Shown here: in pieces, positions 17,640 through 26,152 of the stretch
Position numbering within the stretch: the first letter of the stretch is position 1
Layout of the letters: every line of letters starts with the position of its first letter
Source: Actinomycetota bacterium
Lineage (GTDB): Bacteria; Actinomycetota; Thermoleophilia; Solirubrobacterales; 70-9
Assembly: GCA_018268675.1 (NCBI GenBank)
Contig: JAFDWB010000058.1
Span: 1-54,343 of the forward strand
Direction: 5' to 3'
DNA length: 54,343 nucleotides
Translations under genes and position numbers: made by a program
The notes under the pieces: model-generated
What the model was told of the DNA's origin: nothing
What the model saw: the letters and a program-made list of their open reading frames with translations, nothing else
Database searches by the model: none

Positions 17640-18809
17640 ATGGCCATCGCCGAACCGTCGAAGCGCCTGCAGCAGATCCCGCCCTACATGTTCCAGGAAC
17701 TGGAGCGGCGGATCGCCGAGAAGAAGGCCGCCGGGATCGACGTGATCAGCCTCGGGATCGGCGACCCCGACATGCCGACCTACGGCTATATCGTCGAGGC
17801 GATGCAGCAGGCGGTCGCCGACCCCGCCACGCACCAGTACCCGTCGAACCGCGGCCGCGAGGACTTCCGACAGGCCTTCGCCGACTTCTACGACCGCCGC
17901 TTCGGCGTCGAGATCGACCCGGCGAACGAGGTGATCCCGGCGATCGGCGCCAAGGAGTGCATCTACAACCTCTGCAACGCGTTCCTCGACCCGGGCGACG
18001 TGGCGCTCGCCTCCGACCCCGGCTATCCGGTGTACACCGGCGGCCCGCTGCTCCACGGCGCCACCGCGGAGCTGATGCCGCTGGTGCCGGAGAAGGGCTT
18101 CGCGCCCGATCTGTCCGCGATCTCGCCCGAGGTCGCCGCGAAGGCGCGCCTGATGTTCATCAACTTCCCCAACAACCCGACCGGCGCGATCGTCCCCGAG
18201 GGCTTCTTCGAGGAGGTGATCGAGTTCGCGCGGGAGCACGAGATCCTCGTCGTCCACGACAACGCCTACTCGGAGACCACCTACGACGGCTACGTGGCGC
18301 CGAGCTTCCTGGCGACGCCAGGCGCCAAGGAGGTCGGGGTGGAGGTCTTCTCGGTCTCCAAGGGCTACAACATGACCGGCTGGCGCTGCGGCGCGATCCT
18401 CGGCCACGCCGACGCGATCCAGTCCTACTGGCGACTGAAGACCAACGTCGACTCGGGCCTCTTCGAGGCGATCCAGATTGCCGGCGCCACCGCGATCTCC
18501 GGCCCACCTGAGCCGCTGGCGGAGATGAACGCGACCTACCAGCGCCGCCGCGACCTCGTCGTCGCCGCCCTCGGCGCGATCGGCGTCGACGTCACTCCGC
18601 CGAAGGGCACGATCTACGTCTGGGCGCCGGTCCCGAGCGGCCACACCTCGACCTCCTTCGCCGAGACCGTGCTCGAAGAGGCCGCAGTCGTCGTCTCACC
18701 CGGCTCGATGTACGGCCCGAGCGGCGAGGGCTTCTTCCGCATCTCGCTCACCACCCCCGACGACCGGATCGAAGAGGCCGTCGAGCGGATGCGCGAGCAC
18801 TTGGCCTAG
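17640..18809 (+). CDS. dapL: LL-diaminopimelate aminotransferase-like PLP enzyme
   Basis: Fold-type I aminotransferase of 389 residues. The substrate-domain start is ISLGIGDPDMPT, NFPNNPTGA lies near residue 180, the PLP lysine is in SVSKGYNMTGWRCG (about residue 241) and the carboxylate-binding arginine is in GFFRISLT. Similarity is to the DapL/aspartate-type subgroup that makes LL-DAP directly from tetrahydrodipicolinate. Proximity to dapF, dapA and dapB supports this role, but the gene could be a general aspartate-family aminotransferase. The symbol is therefore tentative. Confidence 0.8.
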   Translation: MAIAEPSKRLQQIPPYMFQELERRIAEKKAAGIDVISLGIGDPDMPTYGYIVEAMQQAVADPATHQYPSNRGREDFRQAFADFYDRRFGVEIDPANEVIPAIGAKECIYNLCNAFLDPGDVALASDPGYPVYTGGPLLHGATAELMPLVPEKGFAPDLSAISPEVAAKARLMFINFPNNPTGAIVPEGFFEEVIEFAREHEILVVHDNAYSETTYDGYVAPSFLATPGAKEVGVEVFSVSKGYNMTGWRCGAILGHADAIQSYWRLKTNVDSGLFEAIQIAGATAISGPPEPLAEMNATYQRRRDLVVAALGAIGVDVTPPKGTIYVWAPVPSGHTSTSFAETVLEEAAVVVSPGSMYGPSGEGFFRISLTTPDDRIEEAVERMREHLA

Positions 18810-18815
18810 AGCCCT

Positions 18816-19655
18816 CTAGCTCGCTTCGCGCTCCGCCTTCTTGCGCCAGTAGCGGTCGAGGCCGGCCCATTGGTAGGCGGTCGGGACGGCCTGGAACATC
18901 TCCGCGGCGGTCTCCGGGTCGAGGCGGGCCTTGATCCGCTCCTGCAGGTCGGCCTCGTAGGTGGCCTCGTCCATCTGCCGCGCCAGCTCGGCCTCCTCGC
19001 GCAGGCGCCGGCGGGCCTCGGCAAGGTGAGCGGCTGGATCCTCGATCGGGCCGAAGTGGGTGAGGGCGAGCCGCTCCGGTTGCCAGCCTTCGAGCAGGTC
19101 GAGCGAGGCTTCCCAGGCCTCGATGTCGATGTCGGGTGGCGGCGTGGGCGGGGTGACGAGGTTGGTACCGGGCAGGTGGCAGGCGGCGACATCGCCGGTG
19201 AAGGCGGTGCCGGTCTCCTCGTGCAGGTAGCTGACATGGTGCGAGGCGTGGCCGGGCGTGTATGCGACCCGCATGCCGCGCACCGTCTCGCCGCCCTTTA
19301 GGACGACGACGTTGGCCTCCGGGACCGGCTGGATCCTGCCCCAGAGGTACTCGAGTTTGTCGCCGTAGAGCCGCTCGGCGCTCGCCAGCAGCCGGGAGGG
19401 GTCGACGATATGCGGCGCGCCCCGCTCGTGCACGTAGACCGGCAGGTCAGGCCACCGCGCCACCATCGCCCCGGTCGCCGCCGCGTGGTCGAGGTGGATG
19501 TGCGTGAGTAGGATCGCCTCGGGCCGCTGCTCCCCGATCTTCTCCAAGAGCGTGTGGAGCGAGGACTCCGGCCCCGGATCGACCAGCATCCCGTCGACTT
19601 CCCAGCACCCGATCACATGTGGCCGCCCGAGATGTTCGACGTCGATCACGCGCAT
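18816..19655 (-). CDS. Metallo-beta-lactamase-fold hydrolase
   Basis: 279-residue MBL protein of the glyoxalase II-like group. Metal ligands are in LTHIHLDHA (HxHxDH), HASHHVSYLH and AFTGDVA, with a late histidine in LALTHFGP. A helical carboxy-terminal stretch (about residues 205-275) is rich in Arg and Glu. The substrate is unknown. TAGGCT on the minus strand ends 8 nt before the ATG, pointing to a leaderless transcript. It converges on the aminotransferase gene with a 6-nt gap. Confidence 0.9.
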   Translation of the reverse strand: MRVIDVEHLGRPHVIGCWEVDGMLVDPGPESSLHTLLEKIGEQRPEAILLTHIHLDHAAATGAMVARWPDLPVYVHERGAPHIVDPSRLLASAERLYGDKLEYLWGRIQPVPEANVVVLKGGETVRGMRVAYTPGHASHHVSYLHEETGTAFTGDVAACHLPGTNLVTPPTPPPDIDIEAWEASLDLLEGWQPERLALTHFGPIEDPAAHLAEARRRLREEAELARQMDEATYEADLQERIKARLDPETAAEMFQAVPTAYQWAGLDRYWRKKAEREAS

Positions 19656-19730
19656 GGCGGCGAAGCCTAACCAGCCGGTTGGTCCGGGAGGCCGTCGCCT
19701 CGCGGCCCGTGCCGGCCGCCTCCCCGTGCG

Positions 19731-19826
19731 TTCGCACTTTCCCGCGCTATCCGCGGGTTTCTGCGAACTCGTCGGGCTCGTCTCGTTGCGGGGTTGGAAA
19801 TGGTCGGCATGCGACCAAAACCAACC
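19731..19826. repeat. Two intergenic hairpins between an epimerase and an MBL gene
   Basis: The 211-nt gap 19656-19866 holds no gene. A nested hairpin has outer arms TTCGCA (19731-19736) and TGCGAA (19762-19767) around CCCGCG/CGCGGG. A second has outer arms GGTTGG (19792-19797) and CCAACC (19821-19826) around GGTCG/CGACC. On the minus strand both follow the epimerase stop and may terminate or stabilise its transcript. They are not recognisably part of the repeat family at 5.7, 25.6 and 53.5 kb. Confidence 0.55.
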
Positions 19827-19866
19827 TTGGAAGGACGGGGCGCGCCGACGGGCGCCAGCTGCCCGC

Positions 19867-20862
19867 CTAGGCGGCCGCGGCAGGCGGCAGCTTGCCCTCG
19901 GCCGCGAGCATCGCGTGGATGCCCTCTTCGAGGCCGCGGGGTTCGTAGCCGAGCTCTTTCGTCGCCTTCGCGTGGCTCGCCCAGAAGGTGACGCCGTCGG
20001 CGGAGGAGATCAGCTCGCGCAGGTTCGGCGGCTGGCCCAGGATCTTGCCGACGAGGGGGCCGATCGGGGTCAGCGCCTTCATCAGGCCGGTCGGCAGGGC
20101 GCGCTTCGGCGCCTTCTTCCCGGTCTCCTTGGCGACCACGCCGATCGCCTCGCGCACCGTCGTCACCGGGCCGCTGAGGATGTAGGCCTCGCCCGGCGTG
20201 CCTTGGTCGAGCGCCAGCAGGATCCCGGCGGCGACGTCCTCCACGTGGGTCAGGCACATGCCCAGGTCCGGGAACGGGATCAGCGGCATCTTCCCTTCCA
20301 GGAACTGGTCGAGCAGGCGGCCGATCGAGGAGGTGTCGCCGGGGCCGTAGACGCCGCCCGGCTGGACGATCACGCACGGGAGCCCCTCGCCGATCAGCCG
20401 CTTGGCGACCTGGTGGGCTTCCCACTTCGTCTTCTCGTACTCCGAGGTGTAGCCGCCCGGGGGGTGCTCGTAGCTCTCGTCGACGACCCGCCCGTGGGTG
20501 TTGCCGAAGATGCCGACGGTGGAGACGTAGACGACCTTGCCGACCCCCGCCTCGAGCGCGGCGCCGAGCACCCGTTCGGTGCCGCCGACGTTCGCCTCCC
20601 GCATCGGCCCGCGCGCGCTCGCCGGGATCCCGACCTCGTAGACCGCGGCCGCGTGGATCACCGCGTCGCAGCCCTGGATGCCAGCGCGGATAGCCGGTTC
20701 GTCGCCCAGGTCGCCCGCGACCAGCGTGCAGCCGAGCTCCTTCAGTCCCGCCGCTTTCGCGGGACTGCGCACGAGCGCAACGACATCGTCACCGCGGGTG
20801 CGCAGTTGGCGCACCACGGCACCGCCGATGAAACCCGTCCCTCCCGTGACGAAGACCTTCAC
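19867..20862 (-). CDS. NAD-dependent epimerase/dehydratase family protein
   Basis: Extended short-chain dehydrogenase of 331 residues. It has the Rossmann start VKVFVTGGTGFIGGAVV, a GDLGD acidic pocket, the YEKTKWEAH catalytic Tyr-x-x-x-Lys and PGGVYGPGD. Relatives act as dihydroflavonol-4-reductase-like or sterol/sugar nucleotide dehydrogenases; the substrate is not predictable. The GTG at 20862 is chosen because the Rossmann motif begins there and because TAAGGT ends 7 nt upstream on the minus strand. It is divergent from hflX with 45 nt between. Confidence 0.9.
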   Translation of the reverse strand: MKVFVTGGTGFIGGAVVRQLRTRGDDVVALVRSPAKAAGLKELGCTLVAGDLGDEPAIRAGIQGCDAVIHAAAVYEVGIPASARGPMREANVGGTERVLGAALEAGVGKVVYVSTVGIFGNTHGRVVDESYEHPPGGYTSEYEKTKWEAHQVAKRLIGEGLPCVIVQPGGVYGPGDTSSIGRLLDQFLEGKMPLIPFPDLGMCLTHVEDVAAGILLALDQGTPGEAYILSGPVTTVREAIGVVAKETGKKAPKRALPTGLMKALTPIGPLVGKILGQPPNLRELISSADGVTFWASHAKATKELGYEPRGLEEGIHAMLAAEGKLPPAAAA

Positions 20863-20907
20863 GCGAACAACCTTAATCGGCGGGAGCGGCCCGTACAATG
20901 GATCGGA
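20863..20907. promoter_or_regulatory. Divergent leaderless promoters of the epimerase gene and hflX
   Basis: On the minus strand TAAGGT (20870-20875) ends 7 nt before the epimerase GTG. On the plus strand TACAAT (20894-20899) ends 8 nt before the hflX GTG. Both -10 elements fit within a 45-nt gap, so there is no room for untranslated leaders. Confidence 0.55.
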
Positions 20908-22242
20908 GTGAGTGGATCGAGGAACGGCCGCGTCGCCGAGACGCGGTACGCAGCGGAAAGCGGGAACGGCGCGGGGGTCGTCAATCCCCGGGCGCGCCAG
21001 CGCGCGCTCGCGATCGGGATCACCGACGGCCACGAGCGCGGCGAGCCCCTGGCCGAGCTGAAGGAGCTGCTGCGCACCGCCGGCGTCGCCACCGCCGGCG
21101 TCGCCACCCAGCAGCGGCCCAAACCGGACCCCGACCGCTATTTCGGCCGCGGCCGGCTGGAGGAGCTGAAGGCCGAGATCGCCGCCGCCGACGCGAACCT
21201 GGTCGCCTGCGACGATGAGCTGGCGCCGCGCCAGGAGCGCAACCTCGAGGCGGCGCTCGGCGTGCCGGTGATCGACCGGACCGCGGTGATCCTCGACATC
21301 TTCGCCGACCACGCGCACTCGGCCGAGGGCAAGCTGCAGGTCGAGCTGGCGCAGCTCGAATACAACATGGCCCGCATGCGGGGCCTCTGGACCCACCTCG
21401 AGCGGCTCGGCGCGGGCCGGATCGGCGGCGGGATCGGCACCAGGGGCCCGGGCGAGAGCCAGATCGAGACCGACCGCCGCCTGGCCCGCGATAGGATCGC
21501 GGCGCTGCGCCGCCGCCTCACCCGGCTGGAGCGCAACCGCGGCGTGCAGCGCGCCCAGCGCGAGCGCTCCGGGATCCCCAGCGTCGCCCTCGCCGGCTAC
21601 ACCAACGCCGGCAAGTCGACCTTGCTGAACGCGCTCACCGGGGCCGAGGTCGGCGTCGCCAACCGCCTCTTCGAGACCCTCGACCCGACCACCCGCGCCT
21701 TCGAGCTCTCCGGCCGCGATTACCTCCTGACCGACACGGTCGGCTTCATCGAGAAGCTTCCACACCAGCTGGTCGAGGCGTTCAAGGCGACGCTCGAGGA
21801 GACGACGATGGCCGACCTGATCCTCCACGTCGTCGACGGATCGGAGACCGAAGAGCGACGGATTGCCGACATGCAGGCGGTCGACGAGGTGCTGGAGGAG
21901 ATCGGGGCGGGGGAGAAGCCGCGCCTTCTCGTCCTCAACAAGGCCGACCTGCTGGACTCCGACCAGCGCCACGAGGTCGCCCTCGCCCACCCCGACGCGG
22001 TGCTCGTCTCGGCGCTCGGCGGAGACGGGCTGGAGGAGCTCCGCGAGCGGATCGAGCGTGCCTTCGCCGAGACCCTGACCGAGGTCGAGCTCCTCATCCC
22101 CTACAGCGAGGGCGGGCGCCTGCACGAGCTGCACGAGGTGGCCGGGGAGCTGGAGCGCACCGACCGTCCCGACGGCGTCCTCGTCCACGCCCGGGTGCCC
22201 TCGGCGGAGCTCCACCGCTTCACCGATCTCGCCGTCGCCTGA
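20908..22242 (+). CDS. hflX: GTPase HflX
   Basis: Ribosome-associated GTPase implicated in rescue of stalled or heat-damaged ribosomes, 444 residues. The amino-terminal HflX domain contains KPDPDRYFGRGRLEELK and the glycine-rich loop GGIGTRGPGESQIETDRR. The G domain has GYTNAGKSTLLNAL (G1), TDTVGFI (G3, DTxG) and LNKADLLD (G4). The GTG at 20908 is 8 nt after TACAAT and gives a normal-length protein. Confidence 0.94.
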   Translation: MSGSRNGRVAETRYAAESGNGAGVVNPRARQRALAIGITDGHERGEPLAELKELLRTAGVATAGVATQQRPKPDPDRYFGRGRLEELKAEIAAADANLVACDDELAPRQERNLEAALGVPVIDRTAVILDIFADHAHSAEGKLQVELAQLEYNMARMRGLWTHLERLGAGRIGGGIGTRGPGESQIETDRRLARDRIAALRRRLTRLERNRGVQRAQRERSGIPSVALAGYTNAGKSTLLNALTGAEVGVANRLFETLDPTTRAFELSGRDYLLTDTVGFIEKLPHQLVEAFKATLEETTMADLILHVVDGSETEERRIADMQAVDEVLEEIGAGEKPRLLVLNKADLLDSDQRHEVALAHPDAVLVSALGGDGLEELRERIERAFAETLTEVELLIPYSEGGRLHELHEVAGELERTDRPDGVLVHARVPSAELHRFTDLAVA

Positions 22243-22258
22243 CGGCGGCCAAACTCTC

Positions 22259-22271
22259 TAGGCTGCGCGGC
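22259..22271 (+). promoter_or_regulatory. -10 hexamer of dut, leaderless configuration
   Basis: TAGGCT at 22259-22264 ends 7 nt before the dut ATG, with no Shine-Dalgarno sequence. Confidence 0.5.
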
Positions 22272-22703
22272 ATGGAGCTGCCGATCATCAAGCTGCACGA
22301 GGCCGCGGTGCTGCCGACCCGGGCGCATCCCGGCGACGCCGGGCTCGACCTCTACTCGATCGACGCCGCCCACATCGGCCCCGGCGAGCGCTGGTCGCTC
22401 GGCACCGGGATCGCGGTCGAGATCCCCGCGGGGCACGCCGGGCTCGTCCTGCCCCGCTCCGGGCTCGCCCGCGAGCACGGGATCACCCTCGTCAACAGCC
22501 CCGGGCTGATCGACACCGGCTACCGCGGCGAAGTGCGGGTGCTGCTGCTGAACACCGACCCGGCGGAGACGGTGCGGATCGAAGCCGGTGCCCGCATCGC
22601 CCAACTCGTGGTCACCCCGGTCGTGCTAGCCGAGCCGGTCGAGGGGGTCGCGCTCAGCGACTCGGCCCGCGGCGACGGCGGCTTCGGCTCGACCGGGCGC
22701 TAG
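22272..22703 (+). CDS. dut: dUTP diphosphatase
   Basis: Trimeric dUTPase hydrolysing dUTP to dUMP, protecting DNA from uracil and feeding dTMP synthesis. All five motifs are visible in 143 residues: DAGLDLYS, PRSGLA, GLIDTGYRGE, ARIAQLVV and the flexible carboxy-terminal RGDGGFGSTG. The TAG stop overlaps the stop of the convergent marR-type gene by 2 nt. Confidence 0.96.
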   Translation: MELPIIKLHEAAVLPTRAHPGDAGLDLYSIDAAHIGPGERWSLGTGIAVEIPAGHAGLVLPRSGLAREHGITLVNSPGLIDTGYRGEVRVLLLNTDPAETVRIEAGARIAQLVVTPVVLAEPVEGVALSDSARGDGGFGSTGR

Positions 22704-23149
22704 ACGTCCGCGTCGGCGAGACGCTCGAAGATCTCGACCGCTGCCTCGACCGTCTCGCGGTCCGCGTCGGGCAGCTCTTCGAGCGCCTTCACCAGCCAGC
22801 CCTCGCGGGCGCGGCGGTCGGCTTCGATCCGCGCCCTGCCCGCCGCGGTCAGCATGACCAGGGCGCGACGGCGATCGTCGGGGTCGGGCTTGCGCTCGAC
22901 CAGGGCATCGGCTTCGAGGTCGCCGACCGTCTGCGCCATCGACTGCGGGCGAACTCGCTCGGCGGCGGCGAGGTCGGAGACGCTGCGTGGCCCGCAGCGG
23001 TCGAGCCGGCCGAGGACGGCGGTCTGGTTCAGCGGGAAGAGGTTCTCGGAACGCAGGCGACGGATCAGCTGGCCGATCACGACCCGCAGGTCGGCTGCCA
23101 GCGGGGCCAGGTCGGCGTCGGTCCGGGGCGTGTCCGTCTGGGTGGGCAC
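22700..23149 (-). CDS. MarR-family transcriptional regulator
   Basis: 149-residue winged-helix repressor candidate. The DNA-binding part covers LNQTAVLGRLDRCGPRSVSDLAAAERVRPQSM, followed by the wing DPDDRRRALVMLTAAG. Helices flanking it would form the dimer. It is divergent from an MFS exporter, the usual layout for a repressor of a drug-efflux gene. The GTG start is chosen because TATCGT ends 6 nt upstream on the minus strand; an ATG 18 nt further up would overlap that hexamer. A strong palindrome in the shared promoter is its likely operator. Confidence 0.9.
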   Translation of the reverse strand: MPTQTDTPRTDADLAPLAADLRVVIGQLIRRLRSENLFPLNQTAVLGRLDRCGPRSVSDLAAAERVRPQSMAQTVGDLEADALVERKPDPDDRRRALVMLTAAGRARIEADRRAREGWLVKALEELPDADRETVEAAVEIFERLADADV

Positions 23150-23170
23150 CCGCCAACGATACCGCAACAG

Positions 23171-23196
23171 ACAGGCAAACTGAACAGTCTACCTGT
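23171..23196. promoter_or_regulatory. Operator palindrome between MarR and MFS genes
   Basis: This 26-bp inverted repeat has the left half ACAGGCAAACTG (23171-23182), 2 nt, and the right half CAGTCTACCTGT (23185-23196), matching at 10 of 12 positions. It fills the -35/spacer region of the exporter promoter, whose -10 TATACT (23196-23201) ends 8 nt before the ATG. It also lies just upstream of the MarR gene's TATCGT. Binding by the adjacent MarR protein would shut off both directions. Confidence 0.7.
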
Positions 23197-23209
23197 ATAC
23201 TCACTGCAC

Positions 23210-24964
23210 ATGCCTTCAGCCGCGAGCGTCAACGGAGCCGCGGCCCACGACGACCGGTACAAGTGGGTCGCGCTCTCGAACACGACCCTGGCGATCCTGC
23301 TGGCGACGCTCGACGCCTCGATCACGCTGATCGCGATGCCCGACATCTTCCGCGGCATCCACCTCGATCCCCTGCTGCCCTCCAACAGCTTCTACCTGCT
23401 GTGGATGATCCTCGGCTACCTGGTCGTCACCAGCGTGCTGATCGTCAGCCTCGGCCGGCTTGGCGACATGTACGGGCGGGTGCGGATCTACAACCTCGGC
23501 TTCGTCGTCTACACGGTCGCCTCGCTGCTGCTGGCGATCGACTGGATGACCGGCGCGAGCGGCGCCCTCTACCTGGTCGTCTTCCGGATCGTCCAGGGGA
23601 TCGGCGGCGCCTGCCTGCTCGCCAACACCTCGGCGATCATCACCGATGCGTTCCCGCTCAATCAGCGCGGCATGGCGCTCGGGATCAACAACATCGTCGG
23701 GGTCAGCGGGATGTTCGTCGGCCTCGTGCTCGGCGGCCTGCTGGCACCGATCGACTGGCGGCTGGTGTTCCTGATCTCGGTCCCGGTCGGCATCTTCGGC
23801 ACGGTCTGGGGGTACCTGAAGCTGAAGGAGCTCTCGACCCCGCACCCGGGCTCGATCGACTGGTGGGGCAACGTCACCTTCGCCCTCGCGCTGATCCTGG
23901 CGATGGTCGCCGTCACCTACGGCATCCGCCCCTATGGCGACGCGGCGACCGGGTGGGGGAGCCCGCGGGTGCTGATCCTGCTGGCGGGCGCGCTGGCCTC
24001 GATGGTCGCCTTCCTGCTGATCGAGCGGCGGGTCGAGGAACCGATGTTCCGGCTGCCGCTGTTCCGCATCCGCGCCTTCACCTTCGGCACGCTGTCGACG
24101 TTCCTCGCCGCCCTCGCCCGCGGCGGGCTGATGTTCATGCTGATCATCTGGCTGCAGGGCATCTGGCTGCCGCTGCACGGCTACGACTACACCGAAGCGC
24201 CGCTGCTGGCGGGGATCTACATGCTGCCGCTGACGGTCGGGATGCTGATCGCGGGGCCGATCTCCGGCTATCTTTCCGACCGCTTCGGCGCCCGCGGGTT
24301 CGCCACCGGGGGGATGGTCGCCGCCGCCGCCAGCTTCGCCGCCCTGACCCTGCTGCCGGTGGACTTCTCCTACCCCGTCTTCGCCGCGATCCTCGCCTTC
24401 AACGGGATCTCGATGGGAATGTTCGCCTCGCCCAACCGCGCCGCGGTGATGAACAGCCTGCCCGCGCGCGACCGCGGCGCCGGCGGCGGCATGAACCAGA
24501 CCTTCCAGAACTCGGCCCAGGTGATGTCGATGGGGATCTTCTTCACGCTGCTGATCGTCGGGCTCGCCGCGAGCCTGCCACACGCGCTCACCAGCGGCCT
24601 CGAAGCGCACGGCGTCGGCGCCGCGAAAGCGCACCAGGTCGGCGGGACGCCGCCGATCTCGGTCCTCTTCGCCGCCTTCCTCGGCGAAAACCCGATCCAG
24701 CACCTGCTCGGCCCGAGCGCCCTGCACGAATTGCCGCAGCATGCCCAGGCGGCGCTGACCGGTCACTCGTTCTTCCCCCACCTGATCTCGGAGTCGTTCA
24801 GCAACGGCCTCGACACGGCCTTCGGCTTCGCGATCGTCGCCTGCCTGATCGCCGCGGCCGCCTCGCTGATGCGCGGTGGGCGCTATTCGCACACCGAGGC
24901 GGACGAGGCGCGTGCGCCCGCCGCCCGGCCGATCCCCGAACTGGAGGAGTCCCATGCGAGTTGA
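23210..24964 (+). CDS. MFS transporter, DHA2 (EmrB/QacA-like) family
   Basis: Proton-driven multidrug exporter candidate, 584 residues with about 14 membrane helices. The DHA motifs are LDASITLIAMPDI (motif D1), GRLGDMYGRVR (motif A) and VFRIVQGIGGACLL, with GPISGYLSDRFGAR as the second motif A. Two longer loops occur after residue 460. Expression is probably controlled by the divergent MarR protein. The 3' end overlaps the following hydrolase gene by 11 nt, indicating one operon. Confidence 0.93.
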   Translation: MPSAASVNGAAAHDDRYKWVALSNTTLAILLATLDASITLIAMPDIFRGIHLDPLLPSNSFYLLWMILGYLVVTSVLIVSLGRLGDMYGRVRIYNLGFVVYTVASLLLAIDWMTGASGALYLVVFRIVQGIGGACLLANTSAIITDAFPLNQRGMALGINNIVGVSGMFVGLVLGGLLAPIDWRLVFLISVPVGIFGTVWGYLKLKELSTPHPGSIDWWGNVTFALALILAMVAVTYGIRPYGDAATGWGSPRVLILLAGALASMVAFLLIERRVEEPMFRLPLFRIRAFTFGTLSTFLAALARGGLMFMLIIWLQGIWLPLHGYDYTEAPLLAGIYMLPLTVGMLIAGPISGYLSDRFGARGFATGGMVAAAASFAALTLLPVDFSYPVFAAILAFNGISMGMFASPNRAAVMNSLPARDRGAGGGMNQTFQNSAQVMSMGIFFTLLIVGLAASLPHALTSGLEAHGVGAAKAHQVGGTPPISVLFAAFLGENPIQHLLGPSALHELPQHAQAALTGHSFFPHLISESFSNGLDTAFGFAIVACLIAAAASLMRGGRYSHTEADEARAPAARPIPELEESHAS

Positions 24965-25625
24965 GTGGCACGGACAGTCGGCGTTCACGCTCGAAGGCGA
25001 GGAAGCGACGGTCTTCGTCGACCCGTGGGGGGACATGTCGGGCGCCGCGGCCCGCGGGATCGAGTGGGGGTACCCGGCGATCGAGGCCGCGGCGGAGGTC
25101 GACCTGCTGATCGTCACCCACGAGCACCGCGACCACAACGCGGTCGACGTGATCCGCGGCGAGCCGGCGCTGGTGCGCGCGCTGGCCGGGACGCACTCGA
25201 CGCCGCTCGGCGACGTCGTCGCGATCGCCTCCGAGCACGACGCCGTGGCCGGGACCGAACGCGGCGCGAACACGATCGTCGTCTTCGACCTCGACGGAAT
25301 CCGCGTCGCCCACTTCGGCGACTTCGGCCAGCCCGCCCTGCGGCCCGAGCAGCGCGCCCACCTTGACGGCATCGACCTGCTCTTCCTGCCGGTCGGCGGC
25401 GGCCCGACGATCGACGGTCCGACCGCGGCGGCGATCGCCAAGGACCTCGCCCCCTCCTGGGTGGTCCCGATGCACTACCGGACCGCGCGAGTCAACTTCC
25501 TCGACCCCGAGGACTCCTTCGTCGAGTCGATGCCGAACACGGAGCGGCTCCCGTCGCCGTCGTTCGACACCGCGGACCTGGAGAAGGGCTCGGGGCCCTT
25601 GGTGGTCGTTCCCGCCGCGCCTTGA
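24954..25625 (+). CDS. UlaG/YtnP-like metallo-beta-lactamase-fold hydrolase
   Basis: 223-residue MBL protein. It starts MRVEWHGQSAFTLEGEEATV, has the metal motif VTHEHRDHNAV and ends with LFLPVGGGPTIDG and WVVPMHYRT, as in L-ascorbate-6-phosphate-lactonase-like proteins. The ATG lies inside the MFS gene and follows CTGGAGGAG, one of the clearer Shine-Dalgarno sites here, consistent with an internal operon gene. It might detoxify or modify a compound handled by the exporter; that is inference. Confidence 0.88.
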   Translation: MRVEWHGQSAFTLEGEEATVFVDPWGDMSGAAARGIEWGYPAIEAAAEVDLLIVTHEHRDHNAVDVIRGEPALVRALAGTHSTPLGDVVAIASEHDAVAGTERGANTIVVFDLDGIRVAHFGDFGQPALRPEQRAHLDGIDLLFLPVGGGPTIDGPTAAAIAKDLAPSWVVPMHYRTARVNFLDPEDSFVESMPNTERLPSPSFDTADLEKGSGPLVVVPAAP

Positions 25626-25630
25626 CCGCG

Positions 25631-26091
25631 GGAAGCTGCCGCCTGTGGAAAGGGACGCGAGCGTCTCGTCCACGGCCCTGCAGGCTGTGGCCGTGGCCGA
25701 GACGGCCGGGTCTGTCGGAGAGGAGGAAGGGCCGCCGGGGAGTGACGGGAGCGTCACAGTTCCGTCACCGAAGTGGGACTTCGCCGCCGTCAGGAGGACG
25801 AGGTCCGTACAGCTGTTCTTTATGCCGGTATATCGGCCATAAGGAACAGCTGGACGAGGTCGGCCGAGGAATTGGGAGGTCGTTCACTCTTCCTCCCGTC
25901 TTCCCCAGACGCTCGGGACGCGCTGCAGCGATAGGTGTCGCTATGGCGACCTAAATCCTTGCAGCTGTCCCGGGGGCCTCGGTCCCGGCCCTTCCGGGGC
26001 GCTCCTCTCACACGAGACCGCCACGGAAGTCCGACTTCGCACAGTCCTGTGTCTTCTTCCCCACGAACCCCTCACGTCCACCTCGGACGGC
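25631..26091 (-). repeat. Multi-hairpin interspersed element, copy B (inverted)
   Basis: This fills the gap between two convergent genes (MBL hydrolase and gatD). Read on the minus strand it matches copies A and C in the same order: GTCCGAGG start, GGGAGG/CCTCCC region, H2 (25811-25851) and H3 (25663-25708). It retains a decayed H4 (25921-25967). It lacks hairpin H1: at 26071-26090 the flanks seen around H1 in copy C are joined directly. The sequence is the most diverged of the three. No open frame is shared with the other copies throughout. Confidence 0.88.
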
Positions 26092-26152
26092 GCAGCGGCC
26101 TCGACGACGCTTGTCCTCGATACGTGGACAAGCGTCGGGAGGGCGGTGCGGG

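Noticed and set aside
19498-20907. In-frame upstream extension of hflX by 470 codons
   Set aside because: It is antisense to the MBL and epimerase genes, has no HflX similarity, and the GTG at 20908 sits 8 nt after a good -10 hexamer.
25631-26091. CRISPR array or tandem repeat
   Set aside because: The palindromes are all different from each other and there are no regularly spaced identical repeats.
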